A stretch of 64,000 nucleotides of DNA from Camarhynchus parvulus (lineage: Eukaryota > Chordata > Aves > Passeriformes > Thraupidae). The notes under the pieces were generated by a model, which saw only the letters and a program-made list of their open reading frames with translations, was not told where the DNA came from and made no database searches. The position numbers were made by a program, and so were the translations under genes. The DNA is taken from assembly GCF_901933205.1 (NCBI RefSeq), contig NC_044590.1, positions 8,633,501 to 8,697,500 of the forward strand, in the 5' to 3' direction. This document shows, in pieces, positions 1-11,670 of this stretch (the stretch's first letter is position 1; the number at the start of each line of letters is the position of its first letter).

Positions 1-516
1 AGTGAGACTCGTTGCCTGCTGACACCAGGCAGACAGCCTGGGATTCAAATGCACATGGCAGCAGGGTAGGCAAGGCCACCCAAGCTTTTCCTCCCAAACC
101 ATGCAGCAACAGCACCACCACCAAGACAAACACTCCCAGCCTGCTGCCATTCCACTTGGTTTTGTGATGAGGAGTGTGGAAAAAGAAATGAGACTACAGC
201 ACCTCTGCTGTGTCCTGGGCACACTTCAAAGGCAGGCAGCTCTTTATGAGATATCTGGACTTTTCTCATGGTGGCTCCTCTGAGCTTGCCCAGCTCCCAA
301 ACCCCCTCAGTCACATTCCTGCTACCTGGGAAGCCCCCCTGTCTTTTGGAGTGTGCTCAGTGCCCTCACTCTGTGCAGCCAGGTCTGGGCAGAGACAGAA
401 CCAGCACCAGCCAGGTTTGCTGCCTGCAGGAGCTCCTCTGTCACAGACCTGGAGAAGCAGAAGGGAGGATGCCTCTGCACTGCAGCTCCCAGAGCTTATT
501 TCCCCCCACAACTCAC

Positions 517-578
517 TTGCCAAAGTACAGGATGGTCTCTGGTCTGATGGCTCCATCCAGGTGGACGTGAAGCTCTAC
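517..578 (-). CDS. ADA: ADA coding exon 2 (zinc-binding HVHLDG motif)
   Basis: On the minus strand the acceptor is a pyrimidine run ending TTGCAG just 5' of 578. The 62-nt exon reads [20 protein letters not shown] plus two bases of the next codon, and the donor GTGAGT begins at 516. A plausible branch point, CTGAC, lies about 20 bases before the acceptor. Both histidines of the metal site are intact. Confidence 0.95.
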
Positions 579-3500
579 CTGCAATGAGAAAAATGGGTCA
601 GGCACTCTTAAGCTGCAACAATAATTCAGAGAGAAGTAACTGGTGCTCACATGGGTATAAATGTAGCCAATACAGGGACAAAGTCATGACACATAAACAT
701 TTTTACATATAATCATTATAAAGTTTATTTTTCAATATCTATGTATTGTCTAAGTATTTTGCTGCAGCTCACACATTTAATGAATCTTTAGAAATTCATC
801 CTGTTTCCAGTAATTTTGAGGAACTGCCCTATCCTTAGTGTTCAGGAGGAGTGAAAAAAAGCAAACTCCAAACACCTTGACTTTCCAGCTCGTTTCCTCC
901 TTGAAATCACAGGAAGCCAAACCCTAATTAATTTGCTAAGAGTCATTACATGAAAACTTTGACTTCACTTCCAAGAATCAGCTCCTGATGGGTTGTTAAT
1001 TACATGGTATTATCAGGGCTTACAGGCTCTCTAATCCTACAGAAGGGGTCAGTCCCATGGCACAAAGGTGCTGTAAAATAATAATAATAATAATAATAAT
1101 AATGATGATAATAATAATAATAATAGTAACAAGTTGCCTCATGGAGCTAACAAGGTTTCAAAATAAAACACTTCAATTTTTACTTATTAAAAATGGGACA
1201 GTAACTCAGGTCTTTTCACTCTGTAGCCCTATTTCCCCATTATTTCTGAAACATTGGGTTTTGGAGAAAGAGAGCCAGAAAAGCAAAAGCAAGCTTTTTC
1301 CATTAGCCAGCTGGGGCTTTCAGAGGAACATGACAAATGTGATTTGGAAGTCGAACTGGGAAGGAAAATATTAGCTGTAAAATGTTTCAGCTAGATATCC
1401 ATCTTTCCAGAACTGTTTTCTTTTAAGTCACAGAATAGCCTACAAAACACATATCTGATTTTACTGTATTTTTACATGAAACTCTAGATTAGAAACTTAA
1501 TACACAAGGTTCTTTTAAGTTACAACATCATGGACATTTAGTTATAACATCCACGCATTTTCCTGCATAGATGACAGCTGCAGGGTGCCAAGGGTAAGAA
1601 AGAAGTAGGATTCAGAAGAGGACTGGATATTTGCATGGATAACTAAACTACCCAGGGTTACTAATTAAAACCCACAACCCCTCTGGCATCAGGGGATGTA
1701 TCAAACAATAACTACAAGGAGATGGGAGAAAACTGAGTAAGCAGTGTCTGCAAGTGCCCAAGAGCAGGTGAGGTGAGCTCCTGGCACAGGGCTGGCAGTG
1801 CCCATCTCTGGGGCGTGCACTGATGCCCAGGAGCTCACTCCATCCCCACACACACCCTGCACACCTGCCCTGCAGGCAGAGCCCCTGACTCACTGCCAGG
1901 GCTCTCACTGGCCACTCCTGCTGCAAAAGGCAGGGCAGGGACAGCGCTGGGGCTCAGGCCATCTCCTCATGATGGCCACCAAGCTGCCACTGAAACACTG
2001 GTGGGGTGCAAAATGCAGCTGGGGCAGGCTGAGGATGGATCAAACTGCTGGTGGCAATCAGCTGGCTCAGGGGTCATGGATACACCCACAGCCACCACTG
2101 ACAGCAGATTGTAAAAACACGTCCCTGCCACTGCTCCTACCCTCAAGATACCATCTGAATCTACAGAGAGGAAGATTTAAGAAGGGCTAAAACTGATCTT
2201 TCCCCTCTCCTTGAGTTATGCAATCCTGCTTATGAGGACTAAATGTCCTGCAAAGCAGCAAATAAAATAACAGGATACAAACATGGTCTGCATTGCCAGA
2301 TGTAGATGCCTGGCATGTTTTCCACTCTTGAGCTCCAATTCTTATTTCAAAACCATGCAAGATCCACTCCTTGAGGTATTCAACAGCCCTCATGACTTTC
2401 TGATGGAGTTACAGGCTTGAAATTTGCTCACATTGGATTTAAAACCAAAGCAACCTGAACCTGTTGAGGTCTTCTCCCTCAAACACTTTTCACGTGTTTC
2501 CTGCAAGAATATCCCAACATGACATTTCCATCAGTGAGAAGGCAGATTCCATGGCATCCTTCGCCTACGTAAGTCACCTCCTCCTGCCTCTTCTGCAAGT
2601 GAGATGCTTGTAAAGCAGCAAGTGCCTCTCCAGTATCAGCAACAGGCTCTTTGTCCCCTGCCAGCCTTTATTTTTGGGTCTGGAGACACTAAAACCAAGT
2701 GCTAAGAAACCATTGTGCAATGATGTTCAACCCAAAAAGTTCTGGGTTTCCTCCAGACCAGTGCTTGAGAGCAGAGTTTGAACTCTCCTATGCTGTTTAG
2801 ATGGCCAAAGGACATCCAGGAGAAGATGGAAGTGTGCCTACAGGGCTCCAGATAAGGATGCAATCAGCAGAGGCACAACCCAGCAGCTCATCTGCCCTGG
2901 GCACCTTGCTCACAAACCCTGAGGGTTTCCAGGTCCGTGGGAGGCTGCTCACTGCAGATTACATTTCAGCTCTCTCCCTGCGTGTTTGTTTTGGGTAAAC
3001 AAAGCACAAGTCTTTTCCACATACAAATGGGTGACATGACCTTGCCTTAAGCCAAGGAAAGTACCCAGATAAGGATGAAAGAGTTTTCTCTGAACTGTGG
3101 CTCCAGGCGACGATGCCTGAGCAAGCAGAAATTAGGTGAATGCAGGAGCCCAGTGCTCCTTCCAGAGCTCTCTGCTCCTCAGAACACAGCTCCATGTGCA
3201 TGTGCTCTCCCACCCCAAACCTTCTGATTTATTTGTAGAGAAAGCACGAGCACACACATTATACTGGGATCTCAACACCTGGTGAAGGATCTGAACAGCA
3301 CCACAGGCTGCACCAGCACTGGACAGGAGCCTTCAGCCATCCCAGGACCACTGAGCATAGACTCACAGAAAGGTCTGGGTTGGAAAGGAACTAAAAGGTC
3401 ATTTAGCCCCACCTCCCCTTGCCATGGGCAGGGATGCCACCCACCAGACCAGACTGATATCTTCCTTCTAAGAGCCCAGCTCATGTGGTACCACCTACTC

Positions 3501-6500
3501 TGATGAAGAACAAGAAAGCAGCAGAACTCTCCAGTGCTTTCCTGAGGAAGGAGCTCTGTTCTTCTCCCAGGTACAGGGGGGACCCTCAGGACCAGCTTTG
3601 TGCAGGAATCCTTCAGTCCCCCCTGCACCTCCACTGACCTCCCACCAGCACGTCAAAAACCCAGAGTGCAATGCAATAAAACTTTAAGTTCCACTCCAGA
3701 CTTGTTGGAAGCCAGAGGGATGGGTTCAAAGAACGTTCAAAAGGCTGTAAATTGTGTGTCCTCAGCACAGACAGCCCCCAGCAAGGCCATCAGAGCAAAC
3801 CCAGCCATTTCCACTTTTATGCAAAAAATGTTTTAGCTCAACCATGGCACATGACTCATTAGTGCAGATATCAGCAAGTTGGTTCAGATTTTTAAAAAGG
3901 AGAAGTTTTAAGGGCTCTGGCTTGACTTCTCTGAAAATATTGTAATGTTTTCTTTGAGACATAATACGCTTCAAAAATAAATTCAAACACAAAATTAAGG
4001 TACTCAAACAAGTATGTTCCATTCCAAGATCAAGTCTGATTATTTTCATTTTAATGAAATTAAGGGGGAAAAGTTAGCCAAACATTCAAAGTATTTTCAT
4101 CCACAGTCGACCCAACACAATTTCTCTATTATGGTTTGATCAGTGGACCATGGCAGAGCAGTTACCTGCTCAGCTTGCCCATTATATGGCATAAAAAAGA
4201 GCCATTCAAGCTAAGGCACTTGAAGGATTTTCTGTATTAGGGGGTTGTTAGGGTCTTTTTAAAAATATATACAATGACCAAAGTTAGTCCACCCCTTTTA
4301 TTGTGAGGTTTGCAGCAGACGTTAATAGATAATCAGACAGCTGATAAAGTTGCATCATTTTAAAACCCTTCACAGTGACTTTGCCCAGGATTATTAATCA
4401 GCCTCTTGAAAGATGATGATTTAGGCTCATTCTATTAATCTCATGGCTGAAAACCAGGCTAATTACAGCTGTAATTTGTCAATTATTTGATAAGCGTGGC
4501 AAATCACTGGAAAAAACAATTAACTATGTTCCCCAAAGTCTGGCTTTAAGGAAATGTGCTGTTAGGAAAAAAGAGTTCCTCATCCTAAATTCCTCTCAAA
4601 CTCTCATTTAGAAGCAAGAGGTGAGAGTGGCTCAAGAGAGTTGTGCAGTGGAAGTAGCACAGCATTATCCTCAAACCTGAGGACACGACAAATGCATTTG
4701 GGAGATGTATCTGTCACGTGCTGTAAGGGGTGAGACTTTAAAAGAGGAACATGGGAGACTACAAGCCCCACAGAGCTCCACTGCAGGAAATATTTGTGCT
4801 TTCTATGCATCTGGACAATGATTCATGGGTTTGGTGGCTGAGGAAGAGGAGGATGCTTCTGTGCTGAGCAGCCTGGCACCAACTACATCACTGACCTCAG
4901 GGTGAGACTCCTGGTGACAATAATAGGTGATGGTGGCTGTGTGTCATCACAGGTGATGGTTCCCATGGGGTGGCAGGGCCATGTGCCCACCAACCCACCA
5001 CAGAGCTCACACCCACCCCTGGCTGGAGCACAGCACCCCTTCAGAGCAAAACAAAGAGTAAAACAGAGTCCTGGCGCTTAGTGCAGCACCAAGACAACCT
5101 CCTACTGCCACCTGGATCTGGGAAGGTTATCAAGAGCATCCCTGTACCACACTGTTAAAGAACTGAGCACACAAGGTAGCACTGTGTAAGGCATGGCTCA
5201 AGCTCAGGGCAGTGTCAGCAGCACCAGGCTCTGACCATGCCTTGTCAGGGGTCAGGCTGAGCACAAGAGGTGGACAAGCCAAATCCAACATCATCCTCCA
5301 CACACCATCATGCTCCTGCAGTCCCCTGATGGGCAGGGAGAGTCTGCAGGGCTACAGGGAGTGGGGCAGGACATCCTGACCCAAACCCCCTGGGTACAGC
5401 CAGCACAGGCACCTTTGGTACCACCCAGGCTGGGCCAGCAGCCACTCTTCTCTGAGAGGCTAACACACAAGGTGTGCTTCACAGAACAGCTCCCCCATGT
5501 CACCTGATGGTTGTTTTACAAATGAACTACACCAGTCCCTGGAGACAGCGGGCCTGACCCCAGAAACCCCTGTTCCCATTCAGCCCTCCACAGCATGGCA
5601 CATGGAGCTGCAGGAGAACACAGACACACGTCCTGAAGCCCCCAGGCTGGGGCTGGCCTACAAAAAGAGGGCAGTGAGCAAGGATGCGGTCTCTGCTCTG
5701 GCTGTGGGACAGAAAGGGTGATGGTTGACATCAAAGGAACATCAAACTTCTCTGTTCTTTTATGGCCTGAGATAAGCAGGGTTCAAAGTTGTCCTGCCAC
5801 AGCTCCCTGTTCATCACTGCAGTCACTGGGAGTCAGCGAGTTCCTGAAAAACACAGAGGCAGCCCCAGCCCCACATTCAGCTGGGGCAGAAGCTGCTCCA
5901 GTTACCAGAAACATCTCTAAAACACAAAACTGATCATTCCCAATGGCAGAGGATCCAGAGGAATGAATAGGGCTCATTAACTGACTTCAGGCCCATTTTT
6001 TTTCCCCAAGCCTGACTTAGCAGGTTCACAGGACTGAAAGCGACTGCCTGAGTCAGGAAAACCAGTCCCATAATTGCCAATAGCCAGACAACAGAAGCCT
6101 GATCTTAGCAGTCAAGCCCTGCAGTTTTTCCTAGGTCTTTCTCTTTGGTACCCCAGTTTCCCATACACTGGGAAAGTGGAAGAACAAATGAAAGAAGAAC
6201 TTAAGTTGCTTCTCTCGACCAAAAGTGTAAAATCACCAGGGTGAATCAACAGCCTTTTGTCTTAGTGGAGCTGATGAAGCACCACCATCTCCCAAAACTG
6301 AAGTGTACTTAAAAAGGCTTTAACCATCAGCAGCTGCCAATGCTCCCTGGATTTTGGTATCAAGGTTTGCCTGCTAATGCATGGATCAGCTTCCTAGAAA
6401 GGGAACCATAGTGATAGAATAAAACATGAATCAGACCTGTGCACACTGCCCTTTCCAAGTATGTGAGGCTTTCCTGGTGCAAACTCAGCGGAGAGATAAA

Positions 6501-8189
6501 CGGAGTGGGAGAGGATGCAAACAGCAGCAAACCCCCCCAATCCTTTCGTGGTTTTGGAGACAATCTTCTTCTCTGGAAAAGCCACAAGCAGTTGCCACCA
6601 TTCACGTTCTCCCAGAGCAGCACCACAATTCTCACATCACTTTTTTGGTCTCCTCTGCCTTGACTCCTACTCCCACAAGAGTCCAACCTGGCACACCCTG
6701 TACAGCACCTTACCCAGACCACAGCGTGACAGCTGAGCCATCCTGCAGCACAGGCAGTGTTCTTCCATCAGATACAGGACTATTGCTAACCACAGCTGTT
6801 TCATCTTCTTCCTCCTCTAGTCCTCTAGGTTACAATCTGGATAATAAAAACATTACCATATGATCCTACTAGAGATGTAGTACACAAGGCATGGAGAGAG
6901 TGAAAGACTGATTCCTGCTGTCAGAGAGTGCTCCAAAGTGCTGCCATGGTTATCTGAGGAATAACTGAACTAAATGCGCAAGAGAAAAAAAAATAAAAAA
7001 CAACAACGAAACCACAAAAAAAAAGCGCTCCCAAACCAACCCCCAAAACAAAATAAAAGACACAAGAGAAAACATCTGTTTTAGTAGTCTACAATAGCGG
7101 TTGGGACGCAGGGCCCTTCAGAGCCTCCCGTTCCCCAGCCGGGCCACCTGTGCATCCCCAGCCCGGCGGAGCCGTGTCCCCGGCCGGGCGCTGGAATGAG
7201 CCTGACTCGCATCGCCCCGGCGGCGGGATGCTGGGATGAGCGAGCCGTGCCGTCCTGGGGCGCACCGGAAGCCCGGGCCCCTGGGGGACATCGGGACAGC
7301 CCGTGCCCGTCCCTGCCGGGAGCACCGGGACAGCCTGTGCCCGTCCCTGAGGGGAGCACCGGGACAGCCCGTGCCCGTCCCTGCCGGGAGCACCGGGCCG
7401 GCCTGTGCCCGTCCCTGAGGGGAGCACCGGGCCGGCCCGTGCCCGTCCCTGAGGGGAGCACCGGGCCAGCCCGTGCCCGTCCCTGAGGGGAGCACCGGGC
7501 CGGCCCGTGCCCGTCCCTGAGGGGAGCACCGGGCCGGCCCGTGCCCGTCCCTGAGGGGAGCACCGGGACAGCCTGTGCCCGTCCCTGCGGGGAGCACCGG
7601 GCCGGCCTGTGCCCGTCCCTGCGGGGAGCACCGGGCCGGCCCGTGCCCGTCCCTGAGGGGAGCACCGGGCCGGCCCGTGCCCGTCCCTGAGGGGAGCACC
7701 GGGCCGGCCCGTGCCCGTCCCTGCGGGGAGCACCGGGCCGGCCCGTGCCCGTCCCTGCCGGGAGCACCGGGCCGGGCCAGCGCAGCACCCGCCCGGGACC
7801 GCGGGGACAGCGGGTGCACCGAGCGCTGTCCCGGGGCACATCCCCAGCGAGGGCTCGGCCGTGCCGCAACTCCGGCCGGGGCAGCCCCGGGCTGCGGGGA
7901 GCAGGAGCGGCCGCCCGGCTCCGGGGCACGGCTAGAGCGCACCGGGCACGGCATCTCTGAACCGGGCACGGCATCACAGGGCACGGCACCTCAGCACCGG
8001 GCACGGCACCTCAGCACCGGGCACGGCACCTCCGAACCGGGCACGGCACCTCAGCCCCGGGCGCGCCGCGTTCCCCACTCCCGTGCGCAGCACCTCAGTG
8101 CCGGTGCACGCCCCGTTCCCGGCCCTGCGCCTCCGGCAGCGCCGCCAGCCCACCTTGGGTCCCCCGAAGATTCTCCAAGCCGGCTCCAT
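517..8189 (-). CDS. ADA: Adenosine deaminase, 5' part of gene (coding exons 1-2)
   Basis: Adenosine deaminase converts adenosine and deoxyadenosine to inosine and deoxyinosine in purine salvage; it is a zinc-dependent, mainly cytosolic enzyme. Two coding exons are visible: exon 1 (8154-8189) and exon 2 (517-578), joined in phase 0. Exon 2 encodes [20 protein letters not shown], the hallmark N-terminal strand of the family. Its two histidines (H16, H18) and Asp20 correspond to the zinc-ligand and active-site region (H15, H17, D19 in human). Exon 2 is 62 nt, which as I recall is the human size, and human exon 1 also ends in Pro-Lys before Val. Exon 3 onward lies beyond the left edge, so the gene is incomplete here. 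Reverse orientation upstream of CCN5 matches human 20q13.12. Identification is firm from exon 2; exon 1 follows from its frame, donor and position. Confidence 0.93.
1077..1126. repeat. (AAT)n microsatellite
   Basis: About 16 tandem AAT/ATA triplets interrupted by GATGAT in the middle. Simple-sequence DNA inside ADA intron 1. Confidence 0.95.
3359..3455 (-). mobile_element. CR1 LINE 3'-end fragment
   Basis: The plus strand reads like the complement of a CR1 3' end: GACTCACAGAAAGGTCTGGG, then a 'ggaaaggaac..aaaggtcatttag' module and 'gccatgggcaggga'. This is the standard avian CR1 tail in antisense orientation, about 95 bp and diverged. Confidence 0.8.
4230..4600. promoter_or_regulatory. Candidate conserved noncoding element in ADA intron 1
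   Basis: An AT-rich block differs from the CT/CA-rich flanks. It carries clustered transcription-factor-like words: CAGCTGATAAAG, several TAATTA/ATTAAT homeodomain cores, GATAAG, and a CAGCTG E-box type core. No ORF and no repeat signature is visible. The ADA intron 1 enhancer of mammals acts in thymus; equivalence is only a hypothesis because no alignment was possible. Confidence 0.25.
6983..7070. repeat. A-rich low-complexity tract
   Basis: Runs of A and AAAC/AAC words dominate for about 90 bp just before the GC-rich ADA 5' region. It may be a degenerate A-rich tail of an old retroelement, but no body is visible. Confidence 0.6.
7269..7790. repeat. 34-bp GC-rich minisatellite in ADA intron 1
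   Basis: The word GTGCCCGTCCCTG recurs at 7303, 7337, 7371, 7405 and so on to 7745, exactly every 34 bp: 14 units (7303-7778) plus degenerate edges. Units differ mainly as GAGGGGAG or GCCGGGAG/GCGGGGAG and GGACAGCC or GGCCGGCC. Because 34 is not a multiple of three, the array stays open in several frames and creates long spurious ORFs on both strands. It begins about 375 bp inside intron 1 from the exon 1 donor, within the CpG island. Confidence 0.97.
7935..8062. repeat. About 20-bp GC-rich tandem repeat
   Basis: Five to six imperfect copies of CACCGGGCACGGCACCTCAG lie between the 34-bp minisatellite and ADA exon 1. It is a separate array from the 34-bp one. Confidence 0.85.
8154..8189 (-). 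CDS. ADA: ADA coding exon 1
   Basis: Read on the minus strand, ATG at 8189-8187 opens [12 protein letters not shown], 12 codons, ending AAG directly before a donor GTGGGC at 8153. The human first exon codes 11 residues and also ends Pro-Lys before VELHVHLDG. The exon lies in a CpG-rich block, as expected of a housekeeping promoter. The exact Met cannot be proven from sequence alone, but no other minus-strand ATG here leads so directly into a phase-0 donor with a Pro-Lys end. Confidence 0.82.
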
Positions 8190-8293
8190 GCTGCCGCTGC
8201 CGCCGCCGTTGCCGCCGCTCTGCCGCCGCCGGCGCTCCGCGCCCACCCCGCTGGCCCGGCCCCGCCGGCCCCGCCCCGGCCCGCCCTGCGTAC

Positions 8294-8455
8294 GCCGGGC
8301 CCGGGCCAGGCACTTCGGCTGAGGGAGGATTCGGGAGTGCATCCCCTTCCTCCCCCTGCCATGGCCGGGCCCGGGCCAGGCACGCGGCGACAGAGCGCTT
8401 CGGCTGAGGGGGGATTCGGGAGTGCATCCCCTTCCTCCCCCCTGCCATGGCAGGG
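8294..8455. repeat. Imperfect tandem duplication upstream of ADA
   Basis: The block from GCCGGGCCCGGGCCAGGCAC through CTTCGGCTGAG to CTGCCATGG occurs twice. The first part is offset 70 bp (8294 vs 8364) and the second 85 bp (8313 vs 8398), because 15 bp (GCGGCGACAGAGCG-like) lies in the second copy. It is just upstream of the ADA promoter. Confidence 0.9.
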
Positions 8456-8625
8456 ACACCTGCCGCTATTCCAGGCTGCTCCAAGTCCTGTCCAGCCCGG
8501 CCTTGGACACTGCCGGCGGTCCAGGGGCAGCCACAACTTCACTGGGCAAGCTGTGCCACCCTCACCATTCTCACAGGGAAGAATTTCTCCCTCATATTTA
8601 ATCTAAACCCACCCTTCCTGCAATC
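8447..8625 (-). mobile_element. CR1 LINE fragment abutting the ADA promoter
   Basis: The plus strand shows complement-of-CR1 words: 'ggcagggacacc', 'tccagcccggccttgga', 'ggggcagccacaacttc', 'gaatttctccct', 'atttaatctaaaccc'. Its left edge touches the end of the duplicated promoter block. Confidence 0.85.
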
Positions 8626-9007
8626 CCACTTTTGTTTCCTTCAGGATCTGAGGATCCGGGTGGACCTGCTGCTCCAACGGCAACAGTGGCAGAAAATGGA
8701 ACTAAAAAAAATGATAGGTTGGCCTGAAGAACAGGAAAGCAATCTCCAGCTTTGATTTCAGTCTGAAGCCAATTCCACAATGTTTGTTTTAACCTTTCCT
8801 GCTCTCAAACCTGCTGCTTAGTGACTCACTTTATTTTGGTCCACCACATCTACTTGCAGCTCCTGCAAACTCACACTTAGCTTTCCATCTATTATTTTCA
8901 GTGACCTGGCCATGTTTTATGCTGCTCCTCTGCCTCCTGCTTTCCTCTCCCGTGGGTGATGCACATGCCAGCCCATATCTTGGAAGACAGTGAGGCAGAA
9001 AGCCACA

Positions 9008-9165
9008 GAAGAATCACAGAATGGCTGGGAACCTCTGGAGATCATTTAGTCCAGCGTCCCTGCTAATACAGTTTCACCTAGAGTAGGCTGCAAGGGTTGT
9101 GTCCAGGTTGTTTTTGAGTATCTCCAGAAAAAGAGACTTTCACAGTAGTTCTGCCTGCTCCTCTC
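9008..9165 (-). mobile_element. CR1 LINE 3'-end fragment
   Basis: The plus strand begins GAATCACAGAATGGCTGGGA and continues with 'acctctggagatcatttagtcc', 'cacctagag', 'gtgtccagg' and 'gagtatctccag', in the order seen in the complement of CR1 tails. Orientation is minus. Confidence 0.9.
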
Positions 9166-10221
9166 TGTGTGGATTCTCTGATTCTGGGGAGAGCAGAGTT
9201 TCAGTCACTCCAGACCCAGTGTCACCATCTAGCGAAAGGCAAATTTGCCAAATGGAACCTTCCCTAGACTGACTCTTGGGGAACACCCCTGGGGCCCATG
9301 TGCAGCCCTGGGTGAGATGAGATCTAAGATTCCCTGGAGGCACTGAGCAGCAGCTGGTATTTCCAAAATCGCTGCAGAGACAAGCACCACAGTTCAGTTC
9401 TTCATGACAGGAGTTCACCTGCCCAGGTGAGGCCATCCCCAGACCACAGGCTTGGTCTGCAGGGAGCCTTGAAGACAAAAATCACTATATCAATGAAAAA
9501 TACTATTGTTATTTGCTGTGGTGCGTAAGCAGAGAAAGCACTTTGGGCTGTGGTTGTGAACACTACCACAAATGGTTGCAAAATAAAGTTTCCTCATCTC
9601 CCTCCCCAGCTGTTTTTACTCCAGATGGACACTGTTTGTGGAAGCTGGCAGTAGGGGATTAGCTGCACAGAGCTCTGCTTGTGGGGACAGGAAGGCTGGG
9701 TGCTCTTCCAGCCCTGGGCTGTCACAGGGGGCTGAAAGCTGCTGCTGGCACTGCTCAGTGAGTGCAGGACATGCCACAGGCTCACTGTCCACAGGGAAAT
9801 GTCACCAGCCTCCCTTGTCACTCCTCCCCAGCTTTGCCATGAGAGCAGTGATGGAATTTCTGCCCCAAAGCCAAGTAGGCATTGAGAAAACAGTGGTTTC
9901 TCAGCTCAGATCCCAAGGTTATTTGGGTATGTGCACTGCAGTGGAGCCTGTGGGAATAGCTTGGCTCATGTGGAAGGTTCATCACCATGTCCTCTTTTAT
10001 TAAATACAACATTTCAGGGATGCCCTGACTGCATCCATGCTGCACAGACAAAGCACATTAGTCACAGCTAACAGGCAAAAATATTCTTTACAAAATAGTG
10101 ACTGGCAGGGGAAAGTAATCATTGGCTGCTGCCAAGTGTGGGGCCAGCAGCACTCAGGCTTCCAGGAGGATGAGGGATGGAGCAGCACTGACCAGGCTTA
10201 TGGAAAATGAGCAGCAATAAA

Positions 10222-10375
10222 CAGCATATATATTAAATATTTTAAATATTAATTCTATTTAATAATATAAATTAAATATATATTAAATGTATAAAATATA
10301 TTTAATATATAATATGTTAATTATTTTTAATATTTTATTAATATATATTAAATATTTTTAAATAATTTCAAACTC
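10222..10375. repeat. AT-rich low-complexity sequence
   Basis: Almost pure A/T with repeated TATTAAATAT/TTAAATATT words over about 150 bp. Confidence 0.9.
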
Positions 10376-11594
10376 CCAAAGCTTTTAAAGTGCTGAATTT
10401 GGAAAACACACCCCTCCCTGCTCTGGATGTTTGGGGCACAAACAAAATGGTCCAGGCAGGGTACAAATTAGCCACTGGCTGTGAAACTGCCTCTGGGCAA
10501 GGAGAGCTCTGGCTCACATGGACCATTTCATCTGCATATCATGGGCTTTTTTTATCAGCCACCTGAAAAACATCTATTTTGCCTAGATAATGACTCACAG
10601 CATGTTTGACGTCTGACTTCTGGTTCAAAGCAATTACAAAAATAAATAAACACAATAAATGGTAATTGATTGTATTTAACGACAACAATAAATAAACAAT
10701 GGTGGAAATAGACAGTGCTTTACAAGGATCTTATGTGGGCACAGCCCTGCTCAGTGTGCCATGTACACTGGGAGGACAGAGGTCAATTAGAGCATTTATT
10801 TGAGATTAGAGGAAATTACAAGGTAAAAAAAAATAGCCTGTGGGTAATTTTCTGCTGGGAGGAGGGTTGATAGCAAAGGTCAGAAAAAGGCAAATGGAGT
10901 TGAACTGGCCCCATGGACTGGGAATGGTGCAGTAAGGGGTTTTTGATGGGTTTTTTTTTTCCTGCTTAGCAAATACACATGTGCTGCAGACTCAGCTCTT
11001 TCCAGGAGTGTCAGCACAGTGCATTGATTGGACACAAGTGTGCTGCAGAGCCTTAGAAACACGGCTTGGGCTGATTTTAATTGACCTGACCCTGATCCAC
11101 TTTATCCATCTTTACCTCAGGCTTAATCGGGTGGCTGCAATAGCTGCTGGGCTGTTGGCATTAAATCTGTGTTTCCCTAGGAGAGCGCCACATCTCTCTG
11201 CAGCCAGAAGGCTCAAATCTGTCTTTTAATGGTGAATTCCCACTTTGGAAACCAGAGAGGCACGAAGAGGGCCCTGTCTGGACAAGCACAAGGATGCTCT
11301 GGGGCCATCCTGGAGGAAAGCAATTGCTCCTCTGCACGTGTCTGGTCTCTGAGATTAACTGTTTATCTTTTGTATTTTTAGGGAAAATTCCAGGCAGCAA
11401 AGTAGGGGTAAAACTGATCTTGGAAGTTATTCCAATGCTTATTTCCCAGGAGCTATATTTAAACCTGTTCCCTTTCTCTTGCCCCCAGTAGTTAATACCA
11501 GCTGTGTGTCAGGGCTGCTGACACCTGCAAACAGCTTTCCAAAAATAATAAGAAGCATGTTTATGCTGGGCTTAGATCTTTAAAAAGGCACTTT

Positions 11595-11670
11595 TCTATT
11601 TTGGTTTGGGGTTTTTTGTTGGGTTGTTGGGTTGTTTTTTGTTTTAGGTTTGTTTTCTTTTTATTTTTCT
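11595..11670. repeat. T/G-rich low-complexity tract
   Basis: Repeated GGTTTG, GTTGGG and T runs; resembles a degenerate (GTTT)n stretch. Confidence 0.8.

Larger units (their letters stand above)
579..8153 (-). other. ADA intron 1
   Basis: This 7.6 kb intron holds no recognisable coding exon. It contains an (AAT)n microsatellite near 1.1 kb, a CR1 fragment near 3.4 kb, an AT-rich possible conserved element at 4.2-4.6 kb, an A-rich stretch at 6.98-7.07 kb and the 34-bp minisatellite at 7.3-7.8 kb. In mammals the first ADA intron houses the thymic enhancer, so regulatory sequence may exist here; that is inference. Confidence 0.8.
7080..8455. promoter_or_regulatory. CpG island at ADA 5' end with GC boxes
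   Basis: CpG dinucleotides are dense from about 7.1 to 8.45 kb. Upstream of the ADA start (higher coordinates, minus strand) there are overlapping GC-box cores CCCCGCCC near 8259-8285 and no TATA box. This fits the TATA-less, Sp1-driven ADA promoter known in mammals. The transcription start probably lies within about 100 bp above 8189. Confidence 0.7.

Noticed and set aside
7081..8004. 307-codon minus-strand frame and its overlapping partners (250 and 288 codons, and 343 on plus)
   Set aside because: They are translations of the 34-bp minisatellite and CpG island; the repeat period is not a multiple of three, so all frames stay open.
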